Shown here: positions 33,955-42,383 of the stretch, one piece after another
Layout: each line of letters starts with the position of its first letter
Position numbering within the stretch: the first letter of the stretch is position 1
Source: a virus
IMG/VR virus record: IMGVR_UViG_3300042301_003774
Location: 1 to 64,000 of that record
Length of the DNA stretch: 64,000 bases
Strand: one strand, 5' to 3'
Program-made: the position numbers and the translations under genes
The notes under the pieces: model-generated
What the model saw: only the letters and a program-made list of their open reading frames with translations
The model's database searches: none
Told to the model about the DNA's origin: nothing

Positions 33955-34713
33955 TTATTCTGCAGCCATTGGCATTGACGCCGGATTATTAATTTTTCTC
34001 ACCTTAGCTTTTGGCTTTGGTTGAACAGCTGGCTCTTCATTTGGGTTTCTGAACGGTCTTTTTCTAGGATTTTGATCCGGAGAAATTTTAGGTTCACTAG
34101 GTCTTGAAGGTATTGTATCGGGGCTTTTTGGATCAGGTTTGGTCTGTGGCTCCGCAGCAGAAACAATATTGTCAAACGACATAAACTCTGGTAATCTACC
34201 TTGTAATTTTTCTGTAATATTATTTTTTGGTGCACTTACTCTTTCTTTAATTAAAGAAACAATTTCCCCCTTTGTTGCTAATGAATGATATTTTTTGTCC
34301 ACAACATTTTCAACAAACTCGTTTAAATTTTTTACATTTACAGATGTGGATGCTTTATGTTTAACGGGTTTTTTATTTCCAACATAACAATAACCAGGTG
34401 TCTTAATTCCCATTTTTGCGCATGAATCAACTGGTTCCTTTGTATTTTTTTCACACATACCAGCAAATTTTACACCAATAGATGAACAGCTCACAAATTT
34501 AGGTTCTTCCGCTTCGGGAACAATTGTAACATCTTTGTCTTTTAATTTATCGGCCAAAGCTGGGTCTGATTTAATATCATCTGCCTTAACTTTTAATCCT
34601 TCACCCAATAATTTGGTTGAAAGTTTGTGTAATTGATTGTCATTAAATTTAACTAAGGTATTTACAGAAAATCCCTCAGCAACTAATTTTTCAATAATAT
34701 CTATTCTTTTCAT
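33955..34713 (-). CDS. Unassigned protein with Cys cluster and basic tail
   Basis: A 252-residue protein. The N-terminal 60 residues are a small helical domain (IDIIEKLVAEGFSVNTLVKF). Residues about 70-115 contain six cysteines in two similar units (CSSIGVKFAGMCEKN and CAKMGIKTPGYCYVGN), perhaps a small metal or disulfide module. A helical segment FVENVVDKKYHSLATKGEIVSLIKERVS follows, then a Pro/Lys-rich tail. It overlaps the upstream gene by four bases. Function unknown. Confidence 0.55.
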   Translation of the reverse strand: MKRIDIIEKLVAEGFSVNTLVKFNDNQLHKLSTKLLGEGLKVKADDIKSDPALADKLKDKDVTIVPEAEEPKFVSCSSIGVKFAGMCEKNTKEPVDSCAKMGIKTPGYCYVGNKKPVKHKASTSVNVKNLNEFVENVVDKKYHSLATKGEIVSLIKERVSAPKNNITEKLQGRLPEFMSFDNIVSAAEPQTKPDPKSPDTIPSRPSEPKISPDQNPRKRPFRNPNEEPAVQPKPKAKVRKINNPASMPMAAE

Positions 34714-35111
34714 TTTAATTTGAATTTAATTTCTTCGTTAATTAATCTAAGCCCTTTCTTCGCCAATTTTTCGGTCACACTATCTAGTTCTTCCCCAAAA
34801 TGAAAAGAGACCCTCACAGGTCTTTCTTCAGCATTTATGTCGAAAGCTTCCCAACCTAATGCAACAATACCGTCAACCGAATCTATAACACCAAAATAAT
34901 CAGAATTTTGAACCAATTCGAGTTTTAAATCTGAGTTTTTTAATAACGCAACTAAATCAATATCTTCAATTTCTGGTGGTATTGATCTACCTGCTGACGG
35001 TATTATAAACCATTCTTCAACTAATGCGTCAGGATTCTTACCAAAGATAAATTCATATTGTCTCTGAGCTTTATAATCCTGTCCTAATTCGTTGATATAA
35101 AGAAGGTACAT
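34710..35111 (-). CDS. Unassigned small virion-type protein
   Basis: A 133-residue protein with mixed alpha/beta character (MYLLYINELGQDYKAQRQYEFIFG and DYFGVIDSVDGIVALGWEAF). It abuts the acidic gene upstream and overlaps the downstream gene by four bases, so all three are co-translated. T4-like phages keep small tail completion proteins near here, but no match is visible. Function unknown. Confidence 0.55.
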   Translation of the reverse strand: MYLLYINELGQDYKAQRQYEFIFGKNPDALVEEWFIIPSAGRSIPPEIEDIDLVALLKNSDLKLELVQNSDYFGVIDSVDGIVALGWEAFDINAEERPVRVSFHFGEELDSVTEKLAKKGLRLINEEIKFKLK

Positions 35112-36425
35112 TTATTCAAAATATTTACTTAGAGTATTGTTAATACTTTCATTTATATCATCTAATTCCGGTGTGATATCTGAATCATTATTTTTTCTTA
35201 ACGTTTTTACTTTAAGAGGTGTGTAGTTACCAAAAAACTTTTTATCACGTAGATCTAAAGAAGTGTCACCGTGTTTTGCCATGAAATTATCATAATCATC
35301 AAAATCTTCTTCATCATAATCATCTAGATTAAATTGATCTTCACTGTGTTGTTTTTCATTATCATCAAACCAAGCAGAATTAGTTTTCATACTTTTCATT
35401 AATCTAGATGGTCTTTCAACTTGTTTTGACGCGTGGAAATTAGATCTTAAAGATCCTTCATCTGACATATCGTTTGATGAATTTTCTTCATCTTTGTATT
35501 CGTCGTTGTAAAAGAAATATTCTTCAATATCTTCATATTCGTCTAAATCTTTATATTCGCCCAAATCTTGTTCTTTAGGTTCTTCAAATTTTGAATTAAT
35601 CAATTCTTCTAGCTTAGCAATTCTTTCAGCTAAATCATCTTCTGGTGCAGTTTCATCATCCGATGGTGCCTCAACATCTTCGTCTGGTGTAGGCTCCCCC
35701 ATTTCTGGCTCAGCCATAGATTCCTCATCTCTTTCAAATTTCTTAGCAATATCTTCAATATCATCTTCGTCTAATATATCTAAATCAACAGCAGAAATAA
35801 TCATATTAAGAACATACTTAATATCATCACTTTCCATTTTTGGTTGTTGATCTCTCAATTCTTGGCCTAACTTCCCAGCAAACTTTTGCACTTCAGCCAT
35901 ATAATCAGAACGTTTGCTAGCATCAGACTGACCAGCTGACACATCGTCTACAGAAGGTTCATTCATATCTGGCGCTGGTTCACTCATTTCTGGTGAATCG
36001 GAACCCATCTCTGGAGCTGGCGCTGGAAGTTCTTCCGGCATAGCTGGCATAGATAAAGGCTCTTCAGATTTTGGTTTATTTTGTTTTAACACATATTTTG
36101 TAACGTCTTCATTTAATTCTTGAGAGTTAATCAACTCAAGTCTCTTTAAAGCTTCCGCATATGATGAAAATTTATTTTTATTTTTCATAAAAAGACCACC
36201 AATATAATCAAGACTGCTTTCATTCAAGCCTCTTTTTACATAGTATCCATCTTTCTCTCTAACAATACCATAAACACCGTTTACGGTTTCTTTAATCAAT
36301 TCCGCGTGGACTGATCTAGTGTTTTCATTTATTGTATTTTGTTTGTAGTAGGTTAATTCAAGGATTCTTTTGATTTTATCATCACCTTGAAGTTTTTCGC
36401 TACCGATAGGTTTTAAATCTCCCAT
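35112..36425 (-). CDS. Acidic virion-associated protein
   Basis: A 437-residue, acidic, Met/Pro/Asp-rich protein. The first 120 residues form a compact charged domain; residues about 125-260 have long acidic and Pro-rich linkers, and about 265-345 alternate Glu/Asp and Tyr. The composition resembles the scaffold protein at 25499, so a second scaffold or chaperone function is possible. It heads a co-translated set (35112-33955). A late-type motif lies 34 bases before the ATG. Function unknown. Confidence 0.55.
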   Translation of the reverse strand: MGDLKPIGSEKLQGDDKIKRILELTYYKQNTINENTRSVHAELIKETVNGVYGIVREKDGYYVKRGLNESSLDYIGGLFMKNKNKFSSYAEALKRLELINSQELNEDVTKYVLKQNKPKSEEPLSMPAMPEELPAPAPEMGSDSPEMSEPAPDMNEPSVDDVSAGQSDASKRSDYMAEVQKFAGKLGQELRDQQPKMESDDIKYVLNMIISAVDLDILDEDDIEDIAKKFERDEESMAEPEMGEPTPDEDVEAPSDDETAPEDDLAERIAKLEELINSKFEEPKEQDLGEYKDLDEYEDIEEYFFYNDEYKDEENSSNDMSDEGSLRSNFHASKQVERPSRLMKSMKTNSAWFDDNEKQHSEDQFNLDDYDEEDFDDYDNFMAKHGDTSLDLRDKKFFGNYTPLKVKTLRKNNDSDITPELDDINESINNTLSKYFE

Positions 36426-36459
36426 TGTTTTTTAATTAAAGATAAGCTTATTCTTATTG

Positions 36460-36468
36460 TATAAATAC
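36460..36468 (-). promoter_or_regulatory. Late-type promoter motif GTATTTATA
   Basis: Coding-strand GTATTTATA 34 bases before the ATG at 36425; the spacing is larger than for most sites. Confidence 0.45.
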
Positions 36469-36498
36469 TACATAAAAGGAAAAAAATAGAGATATCGA

Positions 36499-37275
36499 TT
36501 ATGATACAGATAATTTTTTGTCGATCATATTGTTTTTAAGATTCATTAATTTTTCGATATACCCATTTCTCCTAAGTAATTTGAATGTTAAGTTTTCATA
36601 AGAGTACTCACCGCCACTATCCAAACCACTTTTTCTAAATTTTTTAAGTTTATCTCTTAAATCAGTTTCAGCAGCGGTTACGTCTTTATTATTTTTATAA
36701 TCGTCTAGTAATGAATCAATTTGTTTTGCAAAATACTCCCCTTTATCTAGTATTTTCTGGGTATCAATACTTTCTGGGTTCTGTGAAGGTTCTGCTACCC
36801 ACTCATTATTTAATATTGAATATACCCCAGATGAAACGTATTCATCATCAACATCTTGAACATATAGCTCAACATCAAAATTCTTTATTTTAACATCATG
36901 AAATTCGTTCCACACACGTTTTTTAGCATCAAAAAACTCTTTAACTATTTTTGTCAAAGCCTCACTATCTCCTAACTCACTCATATCAACAATAATATGT
37001 AAATCAACATCAGAGTACTCTGACCAATTATAGTTCGCTAATGAACCAATTAAAATGATATCATGAATAAAGAAATCTACCCCCCAAAAAGTAATGAAGT
37101 CATCTGATATCTCAATCAATTTATCTCTAATTTCTTTTTTGATTTCATAACTACCATTTTCATTTTTATCAAAAATTGATAGGCATAGAGTATCCTTCAT
37201 CTTAAAAGACTTAATAATTCTTTGATCGACCTCTGGGTCCGATAACTCTAAAAGCTCATCAATTAATCCCATCAT
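36499..37275 (-). CDS. Nucleotidyltransferase of the pol-beta superfamily
   Basis: A 258-residue protein with the nucleotidyltransferase signature GSLANYNWSEYSDVDLHII (about 77-95): Gly-Ser followed by the two catalytic Asp residues (Asp89 and Asp91), and a further acidic strand NFDVELYV (about 135). Such enzymes transfer nucleotides to protein, tRNA or small molecules. The C-terminal half is helical and charged. Homologues are common in large phages, usually with no known target. Its ATG overlaps the stop of the KTSC gene (TAATG), so the two are coupled. Confidence 0.72.
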   Translation of the reverse strand: MMGLIDELLELSDPEVDQRIIKSFKMKDTLCLSIFDKNENGSYEIKKEIRDKLIEISDDFITFWGVDFFIHDIILIGSLANYNWSEYSDVDLHIIVDMSELGDSEALTKIVKEFFDAKKRVWNEFHDVKIKNFDVELYVQDVDDEYVSSGVYSILNNEWVAEPSQNPESIDTQKILDKGEYFAKQIDSLLDDYKNNKDVTAAETDLRDKLKKFRKSGLDSGGEYSYENLTFKLLRRNGYIEKLMNLKNNMIDKKLSVS

Positions 37276-37520
37276 TATGATATTTTTTGATATTGGTAGT
37301 TTTTCTTTATTGTTGAATTTAAATAAGCTCCTTGTGAATCACTAAGTCTAAACTTTGTAAATATTTCCCACGGAACCTTTTCATATCCATAAATAGTCCC
37401 ATTATTAAATGTGACAGTTAGCAACTCTGATTCGGTATCGTATAAAGCCGATTTTATATTACTAGATTTAATGTCGACGGATATTTTTTTACCTTCAATC
37501 CTTTCCGATGTTATAGCCAT
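37275..37520 (-). CDS. KTSC-domain protein
   Basis: An 81-residue protein matching the KTSC domain: VDIKSSNIKSALYDTESELL, then VTFNNGTIYGYEKVPWEIFTKF, and SDSQGAYLNSTIKKNYQY. KTSC is a small domain found alone or fused to lysyl-tRNA synthetases; its role is not firmly known, though RNA binding has been proposed. It is translationally coupled to the nucleotidyltransferase and has its own late-type motif. Function here unknown. Confidence 0.75.
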   Translation of the reverse strand: MAITSERIEGKKISVDIKSSNIKSALYDTESELLTVTFNNGTIYGYEKVPWEIFTKFRLSDSQGAYLNSTIKKNYQYQKIS

Positions 37521-37536
37521 ATTTTTTTTTATATAA

Positions 37537-37545
37537 TATAAATAA
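37537..37545 (-). promoter_or_regulatory. Late-type promoter motif TTATTTATA
   Basis: Coding-strand TTATTTATA 16 bases before the KTSC gene ATG. Confidence 0.45.
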
Positions 37546-37560
37546 TTCGTATTAAAAAAT

Positions 37561-37582
37561 AAAGCCCCAATTAAGGGGCTTT
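37561..37582 (-). terminator. Terminator after the Hsp20 gene
   Basis: Inverted repeat AAAGCCCC / GGGGCTTT (8 bp, six-base loop), followed leftward by a T run; it ends five bases past the Hsp20 stop. Confidence 0.85.
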
Positions 37583-37586
37583 AATA

Positions 37587-37955
37587 CTAATTTAAACTAA
37601 TAAATCTTTCGACGGGTTTCTTTTTACCTATTGGTAAGGTTATTTCCAATAAACCATTTTCCACTTTACCAACAATCTCTTTTTCATTCACATTGTCTGG
37701 AATGGTATATGATTTATTGAATTTAGTAACAAAATGGTTGGTATCAGTTTTAGTTTCATTGTCATAAGATATTTTTAAAATACCTTCTTTTAATGTGATT
37801 TTTAAATCATCTTTTGTTAATCCTGGCACCGATACAAAAACCTTGTATCCATCTTCAGTTTTATTAATTTTTGTTTTGGGCTCAAATATATTATGACTTG
37901 AGCTAGATAGTTCATCAAGAACATCGAAAAATGGGTCTTTAAATAATCTAATCAT
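37587..37955 (-). CDS. Small heat-shock protein (Hsp20/alpha-crystallin)
   Basis: A 122-residue ATP-independent chaperone that binds unfolding proteins. The alpha-crystallin domain spans about residues 29-115: INKTEDGYKVFVSVPGLTKDDLKI is the usual first strands, GILKISYDNE the next, and VENGLLEITLPIGKK includes the conserved family ending. The N-terminus IRLFKDPFFDVLDEL is typical of Hsp20. It is divergently oriented to a ClpC-like gene with an array of TTAGACATT repeats in between, suggesting joint control. Confidence 0.9.
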   Translation of the reverse strand: MIRLFKDPFFDVLDELSSSSHNIFEPKTKINKTEDGYKVFVSVPGLTKDDLKITLKEGILKISYDNETKTDTNHFVTKFNKSYTIPDNVNEKEIVGKVENGLLEITLPIGKKKPVERFISLN

Positions 37956-38009
37956 AATTTTATGTTTTTATTTTTTATTATTAATCAATATTATACAAAT
38001 CATTTACCA

Positions 38010-38069
38010 AATGTCTAAAAATGACATTTAGACATTCGTTAGACATTTTTTTAGACATTTTGACACATT
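38010..38069. promoter_or_regulatory. Operator-like array of TTAGACATT repeats
   Basis: Three direct copies of TTAGACATT begin at 38028, 38039 and 38051 (spacing 11 and 12, about one helical turn), with a weaker fourth TGACACATT at 38061 and an inverted AATGTCTAA at 38010-38018. It lies in the divergent gap between hsp20 and the ClpC-like gene, just upstream of the minus-33 of the latter, fitting a regulator-binding array. Confidence 0.7.
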
Positions 38070-38075
38070 CTTAAT

Positions 38076-38106
38076 TTGTTTTTATCGAAAATATTATTTA
38101 TGTTTG
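38076..38106 (+). promoter_or_regulatory. Host-type promoter of the ClpC-like gene
   Basis: TTG at 38076-38078, a 20-base spacer, and TATGTTTG at 38099-38106 match the Bacteroidota minus-33/minus-7 pattern. The ATG follows 17 bases later, giving a short leader. Confidence 0.7.
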
Positions 38107-38122
38107 TAAAAAAAACAAAGAT

Positions 38123-40141
38123 ATGTCTGTAGATTTTAGTTACGAAGATTCCCCAAAACCAAACACAAAAGCTAGAAAAAATCTTTCTAATACACCAATA
38201 TTAGATAACTTTTCTAGAGATTTAAATAAATTGGCTAAGGAAGGTAGGATAGACCCTATTATTGGTAGGGACAAAGAGGTTAAAAGAATCGCACAAATTT
38301 TATCAAGAAAAAAGAAAAATAATGCGGTTATTGTCGGTGAAGCTGGTGTTGGTAAATCAGCGCTTGTTGAAAAATTGGCATTAATGATAGTTAACGGGGA
38401 ATGCCCGCCTAGTTTAGTGGATAAACGAATTGTCTCGTTAGATTTAACATCGCTCGTTGCTGGAACAAAATATCGTGGTCAATTTGAAGAAAGAATCAAA
38501 GCTATTCTACATGAATTGCAAGAAAATACTGATGTTGTTATTTTTATAGACGAATTGCATACGATGGTTGGAGCTGGTAATGCTAGTGGATCTATGGACG
38601 CGGCTAATATCTTAAAGCCAGCGTTAGCTAGAGGTGAAATACAATGTATTGGCGCAACAACTTTTGATGAATTTAAAAAACATATCGAAAAAGATGGGGC
38701 ACTAGTTAGAAGGTTTCAAAAAATTATCCTAACTGAACCTACGGAAGAAGAAACAGTTGAAATTTTAAATAATTTAAAAGATTCATATCAAAACTTCCAT
38801 AAGGTTAGTTATGAACAAGATGTGGTTGAAACTATTGTTAAATTATCTGGTAGATATATGAGTGATAAACAATTTCCAGATAAAGCAATTGATGTCCTAG
38901 ATGAATTAGGGTCCGAGAAAAGGGTCGCGGTAAAAATACCGGAATCAATAGAAAGGTTAAACACTGAAATTGAGATTTTGAAAACTAAAAAAATTGAAGT
39001 TGTTAAATCTCAAGACTACGAACATGCCGCAAAACTAAGAGATGAAGAAAAGAAGTTACAAACCAAGTTAGAAGATGAAAAAGATAAATGGTTAAACAAA
39101 CAAAAAAATAATTTAATAAGTGTTTCAACAGAAGATGTTTACGCCATAGTATCATCAATGACCGGAGTCCCAATTTTTAAAATAGATGGTAAAGAAACTA
39201 AAGACTTATTAAATCTTGAAACCAACTTATCTACTAGAGTTATTGGGCAAGAAGATGCTATTGCGTCCATTTCTAAAGCCATTCGTAGAAATCGAGTTGG
39301 CATTAAAGATGGTGCCAAACCAATTGGATCATTTATATTTCTAGGATCAACCGGTGTTGGTAAAACTTATTTAGCCAAGACATTAGCGGAACAAATTTTT
39401 GGTTCACAAGACAAAGTAATCAGGGTTGATATGAGTGAATTTATGGAAAAACATTCAGTATCAAGACTTATTGGTTCGCCTCCTGGTTATGTTGGTTATG
39501 ATGAAGGTGGTCAGTTAACCGAAAAAGTTAAAAACAACCCATTTAGTGTTATTTTATTTGATGAAATTGAAAAAGCACATAAAGATGTATTCAATTTATT
39601 ATTACAAATTTTAGACGAAGGTCATCTAACAGATTCTTTTGGTAGAAAAGTTGATTTTGCTAATACCTTAATCATTATGACTTCAAACGTTGGCGCTAAG
39701 AAAGTTTCCGAATTTGGTGGAGGCGTTGGCTTTTCAACTAATAGTAGTAATGAACAAAAAGAATTTGTTAAAAAAACAATGATTCAAAAAGCTTTAAAAC
39801 AGCAATTTAATCCGGAATTTTTAAATAGAATTGATGATATTATTTTATTTAATCCATTAAATGAAGAATCGCTAAAAAGGATTATAAAATTAGAGTTAGA
39901 CAAGTTGGTTAAAAGATTAAAAGATAAAAAGTATCTTATTTCATTTGATCAAAGCGTTACCAATGAAATCCTTTCTAAGAATAAAGAGATTGAATTTGGC
40001 GCCAGACCAATAAAACGAATTATACAATCACTATGTGAAGATTTTATTAGTGATGAGATACTAAAAGATGTCATAAAAGAAAATGAGTCAATAAAATTGG
40101 TATATAAAGATAAATTACTGATTAAAAGTAAAATTATTTAG
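38123..40141 (+). CDS. ClpC-like AAA+ protein unfoldase without N-domain
   Basis: A 672-residue double-AAA+ protein. D1 has Walker A GEAGVGKSALV (about 72-82) and Walker B VVIFIDELHTMVGAG; D2 has Walker A GSTGVGKTYLAK and ILFDEIEKAHKDVFN. A UVR-like helical motif (QDYEHAAKLRDEEKKLQTKLEDE) lies between them, as in ClpC. GGGVGFSTN after the D2 sensor region resembles the VGF/IGF loop by which ClpC and ClpA dock ClpP. The usual N-terminal Clp repeat pair is missing: D1 begins after only about 40 residues. It probably acts with host ClpP. It has its own host-type promoter. Confidence 0.85.
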   Translation: MSVDFSYEDSPKPNTKARKNLSNTPILDNFSRDLNKLAKEGRIDPIIGRDKEVKRIAQILSRKKKNNAVIVGEAGVGKSALVEKLALMIVNGECPPSLVDKRIVSLDLTSLVAGTKYRGQFEERIKAILHELQENTDVVIFIDELHTMVGAGNASGSMDAANILKPALARGEIQCIGATTFDEFKKHIEKDGALVRRFQKIILTEPTEEETVEILNNLKDSYQNFHKVSYEQDVVETIVKLSGRYMSDKQFPDKAIDVLDELGSEKRVAVKIPESIERLNTEIEILKTKKIEVVKSQDYEHAAKLRDEEKKLQTKLEDEKDKWLNKQKNNLISVSTEDVYAIVSSMTGVPIFKIDGKETKDLLNLETNLSTRVIGQEDAIASISKAIRRNRVGIKDGAKPIGSFIFLGSTGVGKTYLAKTLAEQIFGSQDKVIRVDMSEFMEKHSVSRLIGSPPGYVGYDEGGQLTEKVKNNPFSVILFDEIEKAHKDVFNLLLQILDEGHLTDSFGRKVDFANTLIIMTSNVGAKKVSEFGGGVGFSTNSSNEQKEFVKKTMIQKALKQQFNPEFLNRIDDIILFNPLNEESLKRIIKLELDKLVKRLKDKKYLISFDQSVTNEILSKNKEIEFGARPIKRIIQSLCEDFISDEILKDVIKENESIKLVYKDKLLIKSKII

Positions 40142-40201
40142 TTTTTTTTGCTAAATACTTGACTTTTCATCAAAAGTGTATATATTTATATCTCTGAAGG
40201 T

Positions 40202-40209
40202 TATCTTTG
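40202..40209 (+). promoter_or_regulatory. Host-type minus-7 element TATCTTTG
   Basis: A perfect TAnnTTTG match in the gap after the ClpC-like gene; no TTG at the ideal upstream distance. It could start the small transcript ending at the terminator 40266-40297. Confidence 0.5.
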
Positions 40210-40211
40210 CC

Positions 40212-40297
40212 GACTACCTTTTCGTTTTTTATCATAAGTAAGTGAGGTTGAACTCACTGAAAGACCTTAAACCCCAACATCTAGTTGGGGTTTTTTA
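40212..40297 (+). ncRNA. Candidate small RNA between promoter and terminator
   Basis: About 85 bases follow the TATCTTTG element and end in a terminator. There is no plausible ORF. The RNA can form a hairpin AGTGAG / CTCACT (loop GTTGAA) and then the terminator stem. Similar AGGTT and ACCTT stretches flank the hairpin. Only sequence-level support. Confidence 0.4.
40266..40297 (+). terminator. Terminator AACCCCAAC / GTTGGGGTT
   Basis: A 9-bp perfect stem with a five-base loop and a T run, about 60 bases after the candidate start region. Confidence 0.85.
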
Positions 40298-40344
40298 TTA
40301 CATTATTTTTTTATTTCAAATTATTTGTGTATATTTAATGTAGT

Positions 40345-40518
40345 ATGAAAAAATATAGCTTTATTTTGTTTGTTAGTGTAATGTTTACATTGACAGCATG
40401 TGGTTCGAAATCTACCACAAATGAAACAACAGATTCTACAGCTACACAGGTTGATACAGCAAGTGTACAATTAAGTGACACAACCAATGTGGTTGATTCG
40501 GTTACTGCGGTACAATAG
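40345..40518 (+). CDS. Small lipoprotein
   Basis: A 57-residue protein, shorter than most annotation cutoffs. The N-terminus MKKYSFILFVSVMFTLTACG is a lipoprotein signal with lipobox LTAC. The rest is Thr/Ser/Val-rich, hydrophilic and probably unstructured (STTNETTDSTATQVDTA). It would sit in the periplasmic leaflet or surface. It has a terminator just after it. The region before the ATG shares TTATTTGTGTATATT with the sequence before 10569. Function unknown. Confidence 0.7.
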   Translation: MKKYSFILFVSVMFTLTACGSKSTTNETTDSTATQVDTASVQLSDTTNVVDSVTAVQ

Positions 40519-40542
40519 AACGCAACTATTCGTAAATAAATT

Positions 40543-40566
40543 TGGGGGATAATACCCCCATTTTTG
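40543..40566 (+). terminator. Terminator after the lipoprotein gene
   Basis: Stem TGGGGG / CCCCCA with a six-base loop and a T run. Confidence 0.85.
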
Positions 40567-40611
40567 TTTTTTAGAAAAAAAATCTTTATCTTTAATTATA
40601 ATCATTATAAA

Positions 40612-40761
40612 ATGAAAAAAGACACATATACATTATCATTATTGGTTATAACCATAATAATGATTTCTTTTGTTTTTTTAATCGCTAAACATTATAAAAC
40701 CGAGGTAAAAAAACTAGACGAAAGGGTAAAAAAACTAGAAATATTTATAAAAAAAGAATAA
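40612..40761 (+). CDS. Small single-pass membrane protein
   Basis: A 49-residue protein from the ATG at 40612 (the longer upstream reading would need a weak start). It has one transmembrane segment, SLLVITIIMISFVFLIA (about 9-25), then a Lys/Glu-rich coiled coil (VKKLDERVKKLEIFIKKE). Its stop overlaps the start of the kinase gene by one base, so they are co-translated. It could anchor partners to the inner membrane; function unknown. Confidence 0.6.
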   Translation: MKKDTYTLSLLVITIIMISFVFLIAKHYKTEVKKLDERVKKLEIFIKKE

Positions 40762-41183
40762 TGGAAAAAGATTTTATTGGTGACCTAATACTATTAAGAG
40801 GTATTCCTGGATCAGGTAAAAGTACGCTAGGTGATGCTATTTTAAATAGTCCACAATTAACAACTAACACAGTTTTATCTGCGGATGATTTATTTGTTGA
40901 TTCAAATGGTGTGTATAATTTTGAACCAGATAGAATTAAAGAAGCGCATAATATGTGTCAACAGAAATGCGCGGAAAAAATGAAACTAGGAATTTATAAA
41001 ATAGTTGTTGCAAACACATTTACCCAAGAATGGGAAATGAAACCATATTACGAAATGGCTGAAAGATATAACTATAGAATCCATTCAGTTATAGTTGAAA
41101 ATAGACACGATGGGGTTAATGTACACAACGTACCAGAAGAAAAAATCCATCAAATGAAAGATAGATTTGAAGTATCATTATAA
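40761..41183 (+). CDS. P-loop polynucleotide-kinase-like protein
   Basis: A 140-residue P-loop kinase of the AAA_33/polynucleotide-kinase type. Walker A is LRGIPGSGKST (about 12-22). LSADDLFVDSNGVYNFEPDRIKEAH and IVVANTFTQEWEMKPYYEMA are the usual lid and substrate positions of this family, which includes T4 polynucleotide kinase. There is no C-terminal phosphatase domain, so it would add, not remove, a phosphate. The RNA ligase gene follows after nine bases; the pair looks like an RNA-end repair set. The substrate is inferred. Confidence 0.72.
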   Translation: MEKDFIGDLILLRGIPGSGKSTLGDAILNSPQLTTNTVLSADDLFVDSNGVYNFEPDRIKEAHNMCQQKCAEKMKLGIYKIVVANTFTQEWEMKPYYEMAERYNYRIHSVIVENRHDGVNVHNVPEEKIHQMKDRFEVSL

Positions 41184-41192
41184 ACACAACAA

Positions 41193-42383
41193 ATGTTAAA
41201 CATATTAGAAAAATATTTTCAAGATGGTTTATTACATAAACAAACTCACCCAACTTTAGATTTAACTATTTGGAATTATACACCAAAGGTTCAATACGAA
41301 AAATTATGGGATGAAATTACAATACAGTGCCGTGGTTTAGTGACTAATTCAAATGGTGATATTGTTGCAAGACCATTTAATAAATTTTTTAATTACGAAG
41401 AACATAAACCAGAAGATTTACCAAATGAATTTTTTGAGGTATATGAAAAAATGGATGGATCGCTAGGTATTCTTTTTTATTATGAAGAAGAGTTAAGTGA
41501 TGAACGAAGATATAACATATGGTTTAATAATAATTACGAAACCGGTATGGAAAGATTTTTTGATCCAAACAATCTCCCTGACTTTGATAATTCATACTAC
41601 GAACCAACACCAAAAACTAAGGGTGAGTGGATTTTAGCTACTCGTGGATCATTCACATCACCACAGTCTATAAAAGGTCGTGAGATCCTTGAAAAGTATG
41701 ATTACAAGCGTTTACCAAAGGAATACACATATTTGTTTGAGATAATTTATCCAGAAAATAGAATTGTCTGTGAATATGATTATGAAGATTTGATCTTACT
41801 TGGAGTAATTAATATTAAAAATGGTTCCGAGGTCAATATTCATAATGATTCAAATGAAGATATTCGATTAAATAATTTATTTAAAAATTTAGGATTTAAA
41901 CTTGTTGTCACATATAAAACCTGGGGTGAAGGTTTTGATTTACTAAAAGAAGAAATTAGTAAGCATAAAGAAGGTTATGTAATTCGTTTTAAAAACGGAT
42001 TTAGAATGAAGATTAAAGGTGATGAATATGTTCGATTACATCGAATATTAACTAATATATCAAATAGAGACATATGGGAATATTTGAAAGATAATAAACC
42101 ATTTGATGAATTACTTGAAAAAGTTCCAGACGAATTTAATGATTGGGTTAAGAAAACAGTAAGAGATTTAACGATTAGATTTGATAATATCAATAAGGAT
42201 TATATTGAGATTTATGAAAATTTAAAATTACAAAATTTAGATAGAAAAGAGTTTGCTTTTAAAGCAAAACATTATAGGCACTCTAACATTTTATTTAACA
42301 TGTTAGACGGAAAAGATCATAAACAAAATATTTGGAAAATCATATATCCAAATTATTCAAAACCATTTAAAAAAGATGAATAA
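41193..42383 (+). CDS. RNA ligase, T4 Rnl1-like
   Basis: A 396-residue nucleotidyltransferase ligase that joins 5'-phosphate and 3'-hydroxyl RNA ends. Motif I is YEKMDGSLGIL with the AMP-accepting Lys86. QCRGLVTNSNGDIVARPFNKFFN is the family's Rnl1-like N-terminal section; motif III is around TYLFEIIYPENRIVCEYD, motif IV at EGYVIRFKNG and motif V at RMKIKGDEYVRLHRI. T4 Rnl1 with polynucleotide kinase repairs tRNA cleaved by anticodon nucleases. Here the gene is close to a tRNA array, so the same role is plausible. Stop overlaps the next gene by eight bases. Confidence 0.88.
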   Translation: MLNILEKYFQDGLLHKQTHPTLDLTIWNYTPKVQYEKLWDEITIQCRGLVTNSNGDIVARPFNKFFNYEEHKPEDLPNEFFEVYEKMDGSLGILFYYEEELSDERRYNIWFNNNYETGMERFFDPNNLPDFDNSYYEPTPKTKGEWILATRGSFTSPQSIKGREILEKYDYKRLPKEYTYLFEIIYPENRIVCEYDYEDLILLGVINIKNGSEVNIHNDSNEDIRLNNLFKNLGFKLVVTYKTWGEGFDLLKEEISKHKEGYVIRFKNGFRMKIKGDEYVRLHRILTNISNRDIWEYLKDNKPFDELLEKVPDEFNDWVKKTVRDLTIRFDNINKDYIEIYENLKLQNLDRKEFAFKAKHYRHSNILFNMLDGKDHKQNIWKIIYPNYSKPFKKDE

